Source: Clostridia bacterium
Lineage (GTDB): Bacteria > Bacillota > Clostridia > Christensenellales > UBA1242
DNA: 14,968 nucleotides
Direction: 5' to 3'
Assembly (NCBI GenBank): GCA_017408305.1
Contig: JAFQUU010000051.1
Coordinates: forward strand, 1-14,968
Shown one piece after another: positions 6,761-13,950 of the stretch (its first letter is position 1; each line of letters opens with the position of its first letter). The notes below the pieces were generated by a model. It did not search any database. It had not been told where the DNA came from and saw only the letters and a program-made list of their open reading frames with translations. The position numbers were made by a program, and so were the translations under genes.

Positions 6761-7810
6761 TTAATTATTTTTATTAGATTTTAAAAATTTTCCAATTTTA
6801 TTTACATGTGGTACTAATTTCTTACTTAACATTCCAACAATTATGCTAAAAACCAAACTTGCTAAAAACACTAAAAAAATATCAACCCAAAGCCATTTTG
6901 TCAAACCAATCATAATCAGGCCACCTTGCCCAACTAAAAACACATGGTGGCAAAGATAAAATGGGTAAGAATAATAATCCGTGTGGTTTAAAAACCTTTC
7001 AATTTTTGTAGGGCGATTATTTAAAAATTCTAAAGCAAGAAGCAAAAATACCGAAAAACTTACACCCACAAAAAACACCAAAAATTCTTTTATGCCAAAC
7101 CTTAATTCTTCACTTAACAAAATATGATTTGAAACAACATAAAATAAAGCAGAAAAAATTAAAAAGCACAATAAACTAATAAAAATAAATAACTTTTTAT
7201 TATTCAAAATTTTTGGATATATTTTTCTAAAGAAATATCCAGCGATGTAGGCAAGCAAAACCATTTGTGCCCCAAAAAAACCAAGCACTATATTGATGAT
7301 TGAAAAAGCACAAAGAAGCACTAAAAACAAAACTGCTTTGTTTTTCTTTAAACCTTGCTCTTTATCTACAAAAAATCTTGCACAATATTCAATCATTGGC
7401 GTTAAAAGGTAGCAAAGCAATATTGCAAAAACAAACCACAAATGCCCAAGTGTTGTAAATAATCCTCCATTTTCCAGCATTTGTCTTAAAGAGCCAACAA
7501 CACCACAAGCACTTAAAACCCCAAAAATTGAAAAGTATATGAAAATCATAATCAATACAGGAACTAATATTTTCACAAAATTTCTAGAATAAAAACTCTT
7601 TAAATCTTTTATAATTTTTCCAGCATACAAAAAACCACTTATAAACAAAAATATTTGCACAGCAAAACGAAAAGGAAAATATTGATGAGCAATAAGTGTT
7701 GTTGCAAAAAGAACATGAAATACAAAAATTAAGATTGTTGAAATAAATCTTATCAGACTTACATTTGTCATCTTTTCTTTTTGAAGATAACTTACATTTT
7801 CTTTTGTCAT
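6761..7810 (-). CDS. Membrane acyltransferase, acyltransferase-3 family
   Basis: A 349-residue integral membrane protein with about ten predicted helices. It belongs to the family that transfers acetyl or other acyl groups to surface sugars, peptidoglycan or lipids. Family marks are RFISTILIFVFHV (residues 21-33), with the key Arg and His, FLFISGF (54-60), GHLWFVFAILLCYLLTP (122-138), and a C-terminal SYPFYLCHHVF-type motif. The acceptor cannot be inferred, and no polysaccharide or wall cluster adjoins the gene. The first ATG is preferred because a consensus promoter ends 6 bases before it. A second ATG at codon 14 (MTNVSLIRF) is possible and would give a more compact N-terminus, but it has only a weak AAAGAAAAG upstream. 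An AAAGG sits one base from the first ATG, too close to work as a ribosome site. Confidence 0.85.
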   Translation of the reverse strand: MTKENVSYLQKEKMTNVSLIRFISTILIFVFHVLFATTLIAHQYFPFRFAVQIFLFISGFLYAGKIIKDLKSFYSRNFVKILVPVLIMIFIYFSIFGVLSACGVVGSLRQMLENGGLFTTLGHLWFVFAILLCYLLTPMIEYCARFFVDKEQGLKKNKAVLFLVLLCAFSIINIVLGFFGAQMVLLAYIAGYFFRKIYPKILNNKKLFIFISLLCFLIFSALFYVVSNHILLSEELRFGIKEFLVFFVGVSFSVFLLLALEFLNNRPTKIERFLNHTDYYSYPFYLCHHVFLVGQGGLIMIGLTKWLWVDIFLVFLASLVFSIIVGMLSKKLVPHVNKIGKFLKSNKNN

Positions 7811-7816
7811 ACCTTT

Positions 7817-7845
7817 AGAATAAAAAAATAATTATTACTTGTCAA
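7817..7845 (-). promoter_or_regulatory. Promoter of acyltransferase gene, predicted leaderless
   Basis: On the minus strand a perfect TTGACA (7840-7845), a 17-base spacer and TATTCT (7817-7822). The -10 ends exactly 6 bases before the ATG. The -35 directly abuts the U-tract of the hemZ terminator. Confidence 0.75.
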
Positions 7846-7846
7846 T

Positions 7847-7872
7847 AAAAAAACAACAAAACAATTTTGTTG
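7847..7872 (-). terminator. Terminator of recJ-hemZ operon
   Basis: On the minus strand an 8-bp stem CAACAAAA/TTTTGTTG (arms 7854-7861 and 7865-7872) with a 3-base loop is followed by a T7 run. It begins 8 bases beyond the hemZ stop. Confidence 0.8.
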
Positions 7873-7880
7873 CTTGTTTT

Positions 7881-8999
7881 TTAACTAAAAATTTTGTTTT
7901 TTCTTTCAATCAGTTCATCAAGCCTTGAAATATAATCCCCTAAAAACTTTGCATTTGAGGCACGCAAGATTTTTTGGTTTTTGTGGTCAACAAATTTTGA
8001 AATTGCATTTGCCCCACACGCCAAAATTGAAACTGTTTCTTCCATACTGTCAACATTAAATTTGCACTGCTTATTTGGCAAAGTGTAACCAATATTTTCC
8101 AAATTGCCAAGTTGATTTTTTTGCCTATACATATAGTACGGCACATACCCTGCCTTTGAAAGCATTTTGTAAGCATAGTCAACCATTTTTTTGACTGCGC
8201 TATTTTTTACATTTTGCCCCTGAAGGCAAGAACCTTTTTTTACTGACAAAGTATGCACGGTTAAGTTTTCAGGCTTAAGACCTAGTGCTGTTTTAATTGA
8301 GTTTTTAAAGGTTTTAAAACTCTCTTCGCCAAGGCCTGCAATCAAATCCATATTGATGTTAAACCCAAGTTTTTTTGTTTCTTTAAAGGCATCAAACACT
8401 TGCAAAGTTGTATGCTGGCGACCAATTTTTTGGAGTGTTTTTTCAGAAAAAGTTTGTGGGTTGATTGAAATCCTTGTAACATTATGCTTTTTTAGCACTT
8501 CTAGTTTTTCAGGGGTTATTGTGTCTGGTCTGCCACATTCAACAGTAAATTCAATATCCCCAAAGTGCAAATTTTGAAGCAAAAAATCAAGTTGCTGTGC
8601 TGTCAAAACACTAGGCGTACCACCACCAATATATATGCTTCTTACCTGCCAATTCTTCTCGGCAATCAGTTTTTTTGCCTCATTGATTTCCTTAACAAGT
8701 GCATCTAAATAGTCTGGCAAAATCTTGTACGCCTCTTTAAGTTCTGCTGAAATAAAACTGCAATACTGGCATCTGGTTGGACAGATTGGGATATTTACAT
8801 AAAAGTCAATCACGCTGTCATCACAAATAATTTCTTGATTTTTAAGTGTTTTTAGCAAAAGGTTTATTTTGGGTTTTGAAATTTTATATTCCTTTGCCAA
8901 AACTTTTGGCAATGCTCCTTGCGTAATTCCTTCCTGTAAAAGTTTTCGTGCTTTTTTGGTTGGCCTTACACCTGACAGTTTTCCCCATGGCTTTTTCAT
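7881..8999 (-). CDS. hemZ: HemZ-like radical SAM protein (coproporphyrinogen III oxidase-like), N-terminally short
   Basis: Radical S-adenosylmethionine enzyme related to oxygen-independent coproporphyrinogen III oxidase. The CPTRCQYC cluster (Cys73, Cys77, Cys80) binds the [4Fe-4S] centre. GGGTPS (125-130) and ECGRPDT (154-160) are SAM-binding and core motifs, and YRQKNQLGNLENIGY (291-305) is characteristic of the HemZ branch. The N-terminal WGKLSGVRPTK (5-15) is also a HemZ hallmark, but in typical HemZ proteins (about 490 residues) it is preceded by a domain of roughly 120 residues that is absent here, giving 372. The ATG overlaps the recJ TGA as ATGA and has GGTGG just upstream, so translation is probably coupled to recJ. 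Heme synthesis is not otherwise visible, so the substrate is uncertain. Confidence 0.88.
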   Translation of the reverse strand: MKKPWGKLSGVRPTKKARKLLQEGITQGALPKVLAKEYKISKPKINLLLKTLKNQEIICDDSVIDFYVNIPICPTRCQYCSFISAELKEAYKILPDYLDALVKEINEAKKLIAEKNWQVRSIYIGGGTPSVLTAQQLDFLLQNLHFGDIEFTVECGRPDTITPEKLEVLKKHNVTRISINPQTFSEKTLQKIGRQHTTLQVFDAFKETKKLGFNINMDLIAGLGEESFKTFKNSIKTALGLKPENLTVHTLSVKKGSCLQGQNVKNSAVKKMVDYAYKMLSKAGYVPYYMYRQKNQLGNLENIGYTLPNKQCKFNVDSMEETVSILACGANAISKFVDHKNQKILRASNAKFLGDYISRLDELIERKNKIFS

Positions 9000-11365
9000 T
9001 TGCCACCAACCTTTAAACCTGCCTGAATTCTCCTGTAAATCCTTGAGTTTGTTAAAACAGTTTTTTGACCCGTTTTGATATTAAGTTCATACGGCACAGT
9101 GTTTGTAATTTCAATAAGCCCAAGTTCCTCAAAAACACAAATTGCTGAGTACATTTCGTGAAATGTATAAAACTGCTCTTTTTTACCTTTCAGTTTTTGA
9201 TACAACTCTTGAAAACTTCCAAACTTAAGTTTTTTGCTTGATAAATCCTTATAAATTTTGCCAAAATTCTCTCTTGTGGAGTTTAAAGAACTGAAAAATT
9301 CATAGTTTGGCTTTTGTTGAGGCACAAAAATTTCTGCTGTAGAAATTTGGTTGATTTTCGCAACATAACTTAAGTCAATAATTGGGTCCAGAAAAATAAT
9401 TTTTTTGTAAAACCTTGCAAAACTTATGTCCTTAGGGCAAACAATCAAGGCATTCAACCCTGAATTTTCACGCCCTGCAAAAACATCTGTCTTCACAAAA
9501 TGGTTTTTATCAAAGTTTTCGGCAAAAACATCAAACCCTTTTTGCGTATTCACCACAACTGCTGTGCCAAAAGAACTGGCAATTTTGAAGTCTTTTGTAG
9601 AAGTGAAAGTTTCAAACCTTGCACGCTGGCGTACATTTTGGTATTTAATTTGTTCTACGCACGGCAAAATTTCAGAGTCTTCAAAGCCAGTCAAAGCATC
9701 AAGTTCGCAGTCAATAGCCTTTACAATCCCACGAAGACTTGAGGCCTTAAACCCTGCTTGGAGTTCAAAAATAATGCCTAGTTCTTTTGCACATTTCATT
9801 TTTGAATAGTCTGTAAGTGCATCAAATTTCACTAAATTTAGTTTTTTATCTATAAGAAGATTGCAATGATTGTAATAATTTCGCATTGGAGTAAAAGTGA
9901 AATCATTAGATTTCAAGAAAAGTTTAGGCGTTTCGTTATCGCAACCACAAGGTTCAAGCCTAAGAAGGTCTTTGAGAAGTTTGGGCGTAAGTTCATCAAC
10001 ATTAACTTCAATATCATAAGTATAACTTGGCACAAAAACATCAGAAGTATAATTTTTTAAAAGATAATCATTCACACGCCTTACAAACTCATCAAAATTT
10101 TTGGCTTTTATAGTAAGTCCAGCAGCAACAGGATGTCCCCCAAAAACCTCCAAAATTTCTGGCATACTGCTTAAAAGTTTATGGATATTCACGCCTGGAA
10201 TACTGCGTGCAGAGCCTTTAAGTTCGCCATCATGCTCAGAAAACAAAAATACTGGCCTGTGATACTCACCAACAAGTTTAGAACAAATAATTCCTAAAAT
10301 ACCATGGTCCCAATCTTTAGAACTTAAGATAATCGATGGGGCTGTAAGGTTAACCTTGCCCAAAATGTTTGCACAATCTTTTTCAACTACAGTGCAAAGG
10401 TCCTTACGATTATCATTATGTTCTAAAATTTTTGCAATAAGTTTTTGGCACTCTGCAACATCTTCACTTAAATACAGTTTTAGACTGTCTTGGGCATCAC
10501 CCATACGGCCTGAAGCATTAAGTTTTGGAGCAACCTTAAACGAAATATCTGTTGCTGAACAATTATTTAATTTAATCCCCAAATTTTTAAACAAAAGTTT
10601 AAGACCAATTGGCAATTGTTCAAGTTTTTTGAGCCCAAAATGCACAATCGCACGATTTTCGCTTAGAAGTGGGACAATATCTGCAATTGTTGCAAGGCAA
10701 GCAATTGGCAGTAAAAACTCAGCCTGTTTACCAATTAAGGCAGTTGCAATTTTATAAGCAAGACCAGTGCCACACAAACCATTAAAACCATACTTTTGAT
10801 TTGGAATCTTTGCATTCAACACGATAGTATTTGGCAAAATTTCTGGTATTTCATGGTGGTCAGTAACCAAAACTTCAATATCAAGGCTTCGTGCAAACTC
10901 CACCTCTTGATAAGAAGATATGCCACAGTCGACAGTAATGATAAGGTCTGGATTATAAATTCTTTTTATCTTTTTAAGAACATCATTTGTAAGCCCGTAA
11001 CCATCAACATAGCGATTTGGCAAATAATATTTAGCGTTTATGCCAAAAATTTTCAGTGCTTTAAGCATAATCGCCGTTGCACTTATGCCATCAACATCGT
11101 AATCGCCAAACACCAAAACATTTTCTTGAGCTTCTTTCGCTTTTTTTATTCTTTCAATCAAGTCGTGCATACCGTTAAGGTCAAACGGATTCAAAAAAGC
11201 ACTTTCACTTGGGTGCAAAAAGGCATCAATTTTTTCAATTGTGTCATTTCCACGCAAAATGATTTGCTCCATAACCTTTGGAGAAATATCAAACTTTTGA
11301 CTTGCTTCTGTCAAAAAATCAGCAGGCACCACCTGCACACTTTGGTTGTTTTTTATAAATTTCAT
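8996..11365 (-). CDS. recJ: Single-stranded-DNA-specific exonuclease RecJ
   Basis: A DHH-family 5'-3' exonuclease acting in recombination repair and mismatch repair, 789 residues. Phosphoesterase motifs are GDYDVDG (residues 87-93), VDCGIS (145-150), TDHHE (168-172) and ADIVPL (228-233), then GRMGDA (286-291). The DHHA1 domain carries GGHPVAAG (409-416). An OB-fold region follows, then a long C-terminal part ending near the helical segment around EMYSAICVFEELGLIEI. The length matches long Firmicute RecJ proteins with the extra C-terminal domain. The ATG has a weak ribosome site (GAGATGAG). A 3-codon reading frame ATG-AGT-TTA-TGA lies just upstream and its stop overlaps the recJ start. The gene ends with TGA overlapping the hemZ ATG, forming a two-gene operon. 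Confidence 0.96.
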   Translation of the reverse strand: MKFIKNNQSVQVVPADFLTEASQKFDISPKVMEQIILRGNDTIEKIDAFLHPSESAFLNPFDLNGMHDLIERIKKAKEAQENVLVFGDYDVDGISATAIMLKALKIFGINAKYYLPNRYVDGYGLTNDVLKKIKRIYNPDLIITVDCGISSYQEVEFARSLDIEVLVTDHHEIPEILPNTIVLNAKIPNQKYGFNGLCGTGLAYKIATALIGKQAEFLLPIACLATIADIVPLLSENRAIVHFGLKKLEQLPIGLKLLFKNLGIKLNNCSATDISFKVAPKLNASGRMGDAQDSLKLYLSEDVAECQKLIAKILEHNDNRKDLCTVVEKDCANILGKVNLTAPSIILSSKDWDHGILGIICSKLVGEYHRPVFLFSEHDGELKGSARSIPGVNIHKLLSSMPEILEVFGGHPVAAGLTIKAKNFDEFVRRVNDYLLKNYTSDVFVPSYTYDIEVNVDELTPKLLKDLLRLEPCGCDNETPKLFLKSNDFTFTPMRNYYNHCNLLIDKKLNLVKFDALTDYSKMKCAKELGIIFELQAGFKASSLRGIVKAIDCELDALTGFEDSEILPCVEQIKYQNVRQRARFETFTSTKDFKIASSFGTAVVVNTQKGFDVFAENFDKNHFVKTDVFAGRENSGLNALIVCPKDISFARFYKKIIFLDPIIDLSYVAKINQISTAEIFVPQQKPNYEFFSSLNSTRENFGKIYKDLSSKKLKFGSFQELYQKLKGKKEQFYTFHEMYSAICVFEELGLIEITNTVPYELNIKTGQKTVLTNSRIYRRIQAGLKVGGK

Positions 11366-11446
11366 AAACTCATCTCTTAAATAAACTTAAAAAAATTTTT
11401 AAAACCTAAATCGTAAAAACATTAATCAAAATTTTTTTGTAATTTT

Positions 11447-11475
11447 AGAATAACATAGAAAACCAATTTTTGCAA
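11447..11475 (-). promoter_or_regulatory. Promoter of recJ-hemZ
   Basis: On the minus strand TTGCAA (11470-11475), a 17-base spacer ending in TGT (extended -10) and TATTCT (11447-11452). This predicts a leader of about 75 AT-rich bases before the recJ ATG. I see no stable structure in that leader. Confidence 0.6.
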
Positions 11476-11485
11476 TACATTTCAT

Positions 11486-11512
11486 AAAAAAATCCACGCT
11501 AATTTTTGCGTG
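11486..11512 (-). terminator. Terminator of small single-helix membrane protein gene
   Basis: On the minus strand a CACGC/GCGTG stem (11495-11499 with 11508-11512) with an 8-base loop is followed by GGAT and a T7 run. The stem overlaps the gene's stop codon at 11499-11501. Confidence 0.75.
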
Positions 11513-11729
11513 AATTATTCTTTTCTTCTGCTTTTGTTTCATTTTGCATTTGCGAGATTTGCTCTTCGCAAGAGTTGATAACTTTTACATTTCTTTCAAA
11601 TCTCTTCCAATGCTTGCCTTTGGTGATGACAATCCAAAACAACACGGCAATAAAAGCAACAGCCATAACAATAAGCACCCAACCCAAAATTTGCGTTTGT
11701 AAAGGCGTTAAACCAAGCCAATCTAACAT
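11499..11729 (-). CDS. Small single-pass membrane protein, function unknown
   Basis: A 76-residue protein with an N-terminal membrane helix at about residues 12-36, then a basic KGKHWKRFE stretch and a charged tail rich in Glu, Gln, Lys and Asn that may form a short coiled coil. The positive residues after the helix suggest the tail is cytoplasmic. I do not recognise a family. The ATG at 11727-11729 is chosen because AGAGG lies 5 bases before it; a GTG two codons upstream is in frame but overlaps that site. Promoter, ribosome site and terminator all support it as a real gene. It lies 63 bases after the SGNH hydrolase gene on the same strand, with no clear hairpin terminator in between, so some readthrough from that gene is likely. 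Confidence 0.75.
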   Translation of the reverse strand: MLDWLGLTPLQTQILGWVLIVMAVAFIAVLFWIVITKGKHWKRFERNVKVINSCEEQISQMQNETKAEEKNNSRKN

Positions 11730-11747
11730 ACTCACCTCTTAAACTCT

Positions 11748-11776
11748 ATTGTACACTAAATTATTAAAAAAAGCAA
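11748..11776 (-). promoter_or_regulatory. Weak promoter of small single-helix membrane protein gene
   Basis: On the minus strand TTGCTT (11771-11776), a 17-base spacer and TACAAT (11748-11753), 18 bases before the ATG. The -35 is poor (three matches), so this is tentative. Confidence 0.45.
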
Positions 11777-11792
11777 ACAAACCAAACACATT

Positions 11793-12488
11793 TTAGGCTC
11801 TGTTAAAATAATCTATAATAGTTTCAGCAATCAATTCTTGTCCTGCTTCATTTGGATGAAGTCCATCATCGCAATAATATTTTTCTATATTTTTCACCTG
11901 TAAAAACGGAGTTCTTATATCCAAAAAAGTAACTTTTTTTGATTGGCAGATATCCCGAAGAGCATTGTTGTATATTTCTTGATGACGAGAAATCTTAGAT
12001 GTGTCGTGCTCTAAAAACTCCAAAATATTTTTTTTGTCAGCAATACCACAAACATATTTATGGAAAAATGCCCTACTGCACACAACCGGCAACGCACAAA
12101 TGTAAATCTCTACCTTTTTTTTCTGTAACTTTTCAATTATTTCATTATATATTGCAACAAATTTGTGGAGTTCTGTCTTACAGGTATGCTCCTCATGTGG
12201 ACTGTTGTCAATAGCCTTCCAATCAAAATCGCAATCATTGCCACCTATGCAAAACACAACAATGTTTCGATTTCTTTTGGTTATCTTTTTCAAATATTCA
12301 TCAATCAAGCCTTTTTCTTTTAAGCGTGTAATGCTTTGCCCAAAAGATGACTTGTTTGTTATATCAATGTTGAAATGCTTTGCCACCAAGTCCACAGCAT
12401 TTTTACTTAAGGAAGTAGGTCTTCCTTTTTTTATTTCCAAGCCTTTAGCAATTGAATCGCCAAAAACTGTTACATTTATTTGTTTCAT
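11793..12488 (-). CDS. SGNH/GDSL-type hydrolase (esterase or lipase-like)
   Basis: A serine hydrolase of the SGNH fold, 231 residues. The four family blocks are in order: FGDSIAKG with nucleophile Ser12, the oxyanion Gly in SSFGQS (Gly50), GGND (Asn84), and DGLHPN with the Asp208/His211 pair. No signal peptide or membrane segment is visible, so it is probably cytoplasmic. It belongs to the lysophospholipase/acetylesterase-like group; the substrate cannot be told, but de-acylation of a sugar or lipid is the usual role. The ATG at 12486-12488 is chosen because GAGGTGGG lies just upstream; a GTG three codons earlier is in frame but overlaps that site. It lies 180 bases downstream of the MFS gene on the same strand, separated by a terminator and a structured spacer. 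Confidence 0.85.
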   Translation of the reverse strand: MKQINVTVFGDSIAKGLEIKKGRPTSLSKNAVDLVAKHFNIDITNKSSFGQSITRLKEKGLIDEYLKKITKRNRNIVVFCIGGNDCDFDWKAIDNSPHEEHTCKTELHKFVAIYNEIIEKLQKKKVEIYICALPVVCSRAFFHKYVCGIADKKNILEFLEHDTSKISRHQEIYNNALRDICQSKKVTFLDIRTPFLQVKNIEKYYCDDGLHPNEAGQELIAETIIDYFNRA

Positions 12489-12508
12489 TTTTCCCACCTC
12501 ACATAGTG

Positions 12509-12514
12509 ATTATA
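12509..12514 (-). promoter_or_regulatory. Candidate -10 box of SGNH hydrolase gene
   Basis: A perfect TATAAT on the minus strand lies 20 bases before the ATG, at a sensible distance for a short leader with the GAGGTGGG site. I find no credible -35 at 16 to 18 bases, so the promoter may be weak or activator-dependent. Confidence 0.4.
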
Positions 12515-12581
12515 ATACAGAAAAGTGAAAAATCTTATCTATTTGGCACTTTACAAACTATAATGATTATTTTGAATTAAA

Positions 12582-12636
12582 TAGAGGAAAAATATTCACT
12601 CCACTCACAGTGGAATTTTTCTCTACCAATAGTAGA
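12582..12636. other. Structured intergenic element, two mutually exclusive hairpins
   Basis: Hairpin A pairs TAGAGGAAAAAT (12582-12593) with ATTTTTCTCTA (12615-12625) and TCCACT (12600-12605) with AGTGGA (12609-12614), leaving ATTCAC as an internal bulge. Hairpin B pairs TCTAC (12622-12626) with GTAGA (12632-12636). They share 12622-12625, so only one can form. The spacer lies between the MFS terminator and the SGNH promoter region; its function is unknown. Confidence 0.4.
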
Positions 12637-12641
12637 AAAAC

Positions 12642-12671
12642 AAAAAAGCCAGACAAATCCTGGACTTTTTA
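12642..12671 (-). terminator. Terminator of MFS transporter gene
   Basis: On the minus strand AAAAAG-CCAG pairs with CTGG-CTTTTT (12643-12652 with 12660-12670), with one bulged base and a 7-base loop, and a T-run follows. The gene's stop codon (12669-12671) is part of the hairpin foot. Confidence 0.75.
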
Positions 12672-13874
12672 ATGATTGTTATTAGCAGAATTTACGAATT
12701 TGCTGGCTAAATACTCGCTTCTATTGAGTAAATAAACAGACAAAAATTGCATTGCTGACAATACGATTATAATTATAGACAAACAAAGTTCGGTTGGAAA
12801 AATAGAATACATCAGTACGGTTAACAAAATCGCCAACAGCGATGAAATATGGTTGTAAGTTGAAAATACCATATGGTATTCCCTTTTATTTTGAGCAAAA
12901 ACTGTGTTTTGATTTGCCGTAAATATACTGGTTGTCATGGCATTGTGGAAAATTTTATAGCAACATTCTCTTACAATATAATAAACCAAAAAGGTTACAA
13001 ATGTTGGATAAATGACCAAAATTAAAGAAGCCATAAAGTTCAAAACTGTTGTAAACCACAAAATTTTTTGGTTATTCTTTATATAGTAAACATAAATTGC
13101 AAAAGTAAGTGTGGCTACTACTGCAATTAAAGATGAATAAAACCCAACAGACATTTCGGTGCCCGTTTTCAAAAATAACAAAACAGGCAAAAGAAACGGT
13201 ATGACACTTGCTTGCGAAAATTTGCCTACTGCAAACGCCCACAATACCATCTTTGTTTTAGGTTCTTGATAGGATAACTTAAACACTTGCCCTAATGATA
13301 AATCTTTTTGAGGTTCTACATAAAAGTTACTTAAGAAAATTGACAATACAAAAGCAACAAAAGCAACTGCCAGTATAACACTAAATATTGCAAAATAACT
13401 CCATGTTCCAATAATAAAGCCAGACAAAAACGGACTCAAAATTGTGCTTAAAGATGAAACAATGCTGCTAAGTCCAACAAATTTTTTCATGCTCACATTT
13501 TTGCCTTTATCCATAACAGCAATTTCGTGTGGTACATAAAAGCACATTTTTGCAATGCTGAAAAAACCCATAATCAACCACGCCAACCACAAAGTATTTT
13601 TCGTTACAAAAAATGCTAACAAAATTGAAACAAAAATAAGCAAAAAAGATAACCGATATATAAACATAGCATTTTTCTTGCTTAAAATTTTCGTTAAAAA
13701 CAATTGAAATAAAATATCAATTAAAAAAGAAAATCCATTTAATATTAGCACAAAAAACAAATCATTGTTTATGCTGTAAATAAAAATGTTAAAAAAAATA
13801 GAGTAAAATACAAACATAATTTGTACTGACAAATTTATAAAAATAAGAAGTTGTCTATCTTTTTTTTCCTGCAT
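12669..13874 (-). CDS. MFS-like membrane transporter, substrate unknown
   Basis: A 401-residue protein that is hydrophobic throughout, with about twelve predicted membrane helices in two halves. The halves are joined by a more polar loop near residues 185-210 (NFYVEPQKDLSLGQVFKLS). Size and layout fit the major facilitator superfamily, probably a proton-driven exporter or permease. The helix 4-5 region (SIAKMCFYVPHEIAVMDKGK) and the first-half loop carrying MKKFVGLSSI resemble MFS efflux proteins, but I cannot name a substrate. There is no Shine-Dalgarno sequence before the ATG, and a promoter-like -10 ends 6 bases upstream, so a leaderless mRNA is predicted. It is flanked by the rplQ terminator upstream and its own terminator downstream. 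A 12-base palindrome overlaps the promoter, hinting at regulated expression. Confidence 0.82.
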   Translation of the reverse strand: MQEKKDRQLLIFINLSVQIMFVFYSIFFNIFIYSINNDLFFVLILNGFSFLIDILFQLFLTKILSKKNAMFIYRLSFLLIFVSILLAFFVTKNTLWLAWLIMGFFSIAKMCFYVPHEIAVMDKGKNVSMKKFVGLSSIVSSLSTILSPFLSGFIIGTWSYFAIFSVILAVAFVAFVLSIFLSNFYVEPQKDLSLGQVFKLSYQEPKTKMVLWAFAVGKFSQASVIPFLLPVLLFLKTGTEMSVGFYSSLIAVVATLTFAIYVYYIKNNQKILWFTTVLNFMASLILVIYPTFVTFLVYYIVRECCYKIFHNAMTTSIFTANQNTVFAQNKREYHMVFSTYNHISSLLAILLTVLMYSIFPTELCLSIIIIVLSAMQFLSVYLLNRSEYLASKFVNSANNNH

Positions 13875-13880
13875 ACTTTT

Positions 13881-13910
13881 ATTTTCTCATAAACAACTTA
13901 TATAAGTCAA
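13881..13910 (-). promoter_or_regulatory. Promoter of MFS gene, predicted leaderless
   Basis: On the minus strand TTGACT (13905-13910), an 18-base spacer ending in TGA (extended -10) and GAAAAT (13881-13886). The -10 is weak, but its position, 6 bases before the ATG, and the TATG-n context match the cmk promoter. Confidence 0.5.
13896..13907. repeat. 12-bp perfect palindrome in MFS promoter spacer
   Basis: ACTTATATAAGT is its own reverse complement and overlaps the 3' part of the -35 and the spacer. The placement is typical of a repressor site. Being AT-rich, it could arise by chance. Confidence 0.4.
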
Positions 13911-13916
13911 CTTTAT

Positions 13917-13948
13917 AAAAAAAAATTGTCTTAAAAAAGACAATTTTT
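13917..13948 (-). terminator. Terminator of the rpoA-rplQ (alpha) operon
   Basis: On the minus strand a perfect 12-bp stem (13921-13932 with 13937-13948) with a 4-base loop ends in a T9 run. It begins just after the rplQ stop codon and marks the end of the ribosomal protein operon. Confidence 0.9.
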
Positions 13949-13950
13949 TA

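Noticed and set aside
8996..8999. Alternative genetic code (TGA as Trp)
   Set aside because: recJ ends in TGA exactly at its expected C-terminus, overlapping the hemZ ATG, and TGG is used for Trp throughout, so the standard bacterial code fits.
10796..11380. Plus-strand 194-codon frame opposite recJ
   Set aside because: It lies antisense to conserved RecJ motifs. It has no family features and no ribosome site, and its hydrophobic composition is typical of antisense shadow frames.
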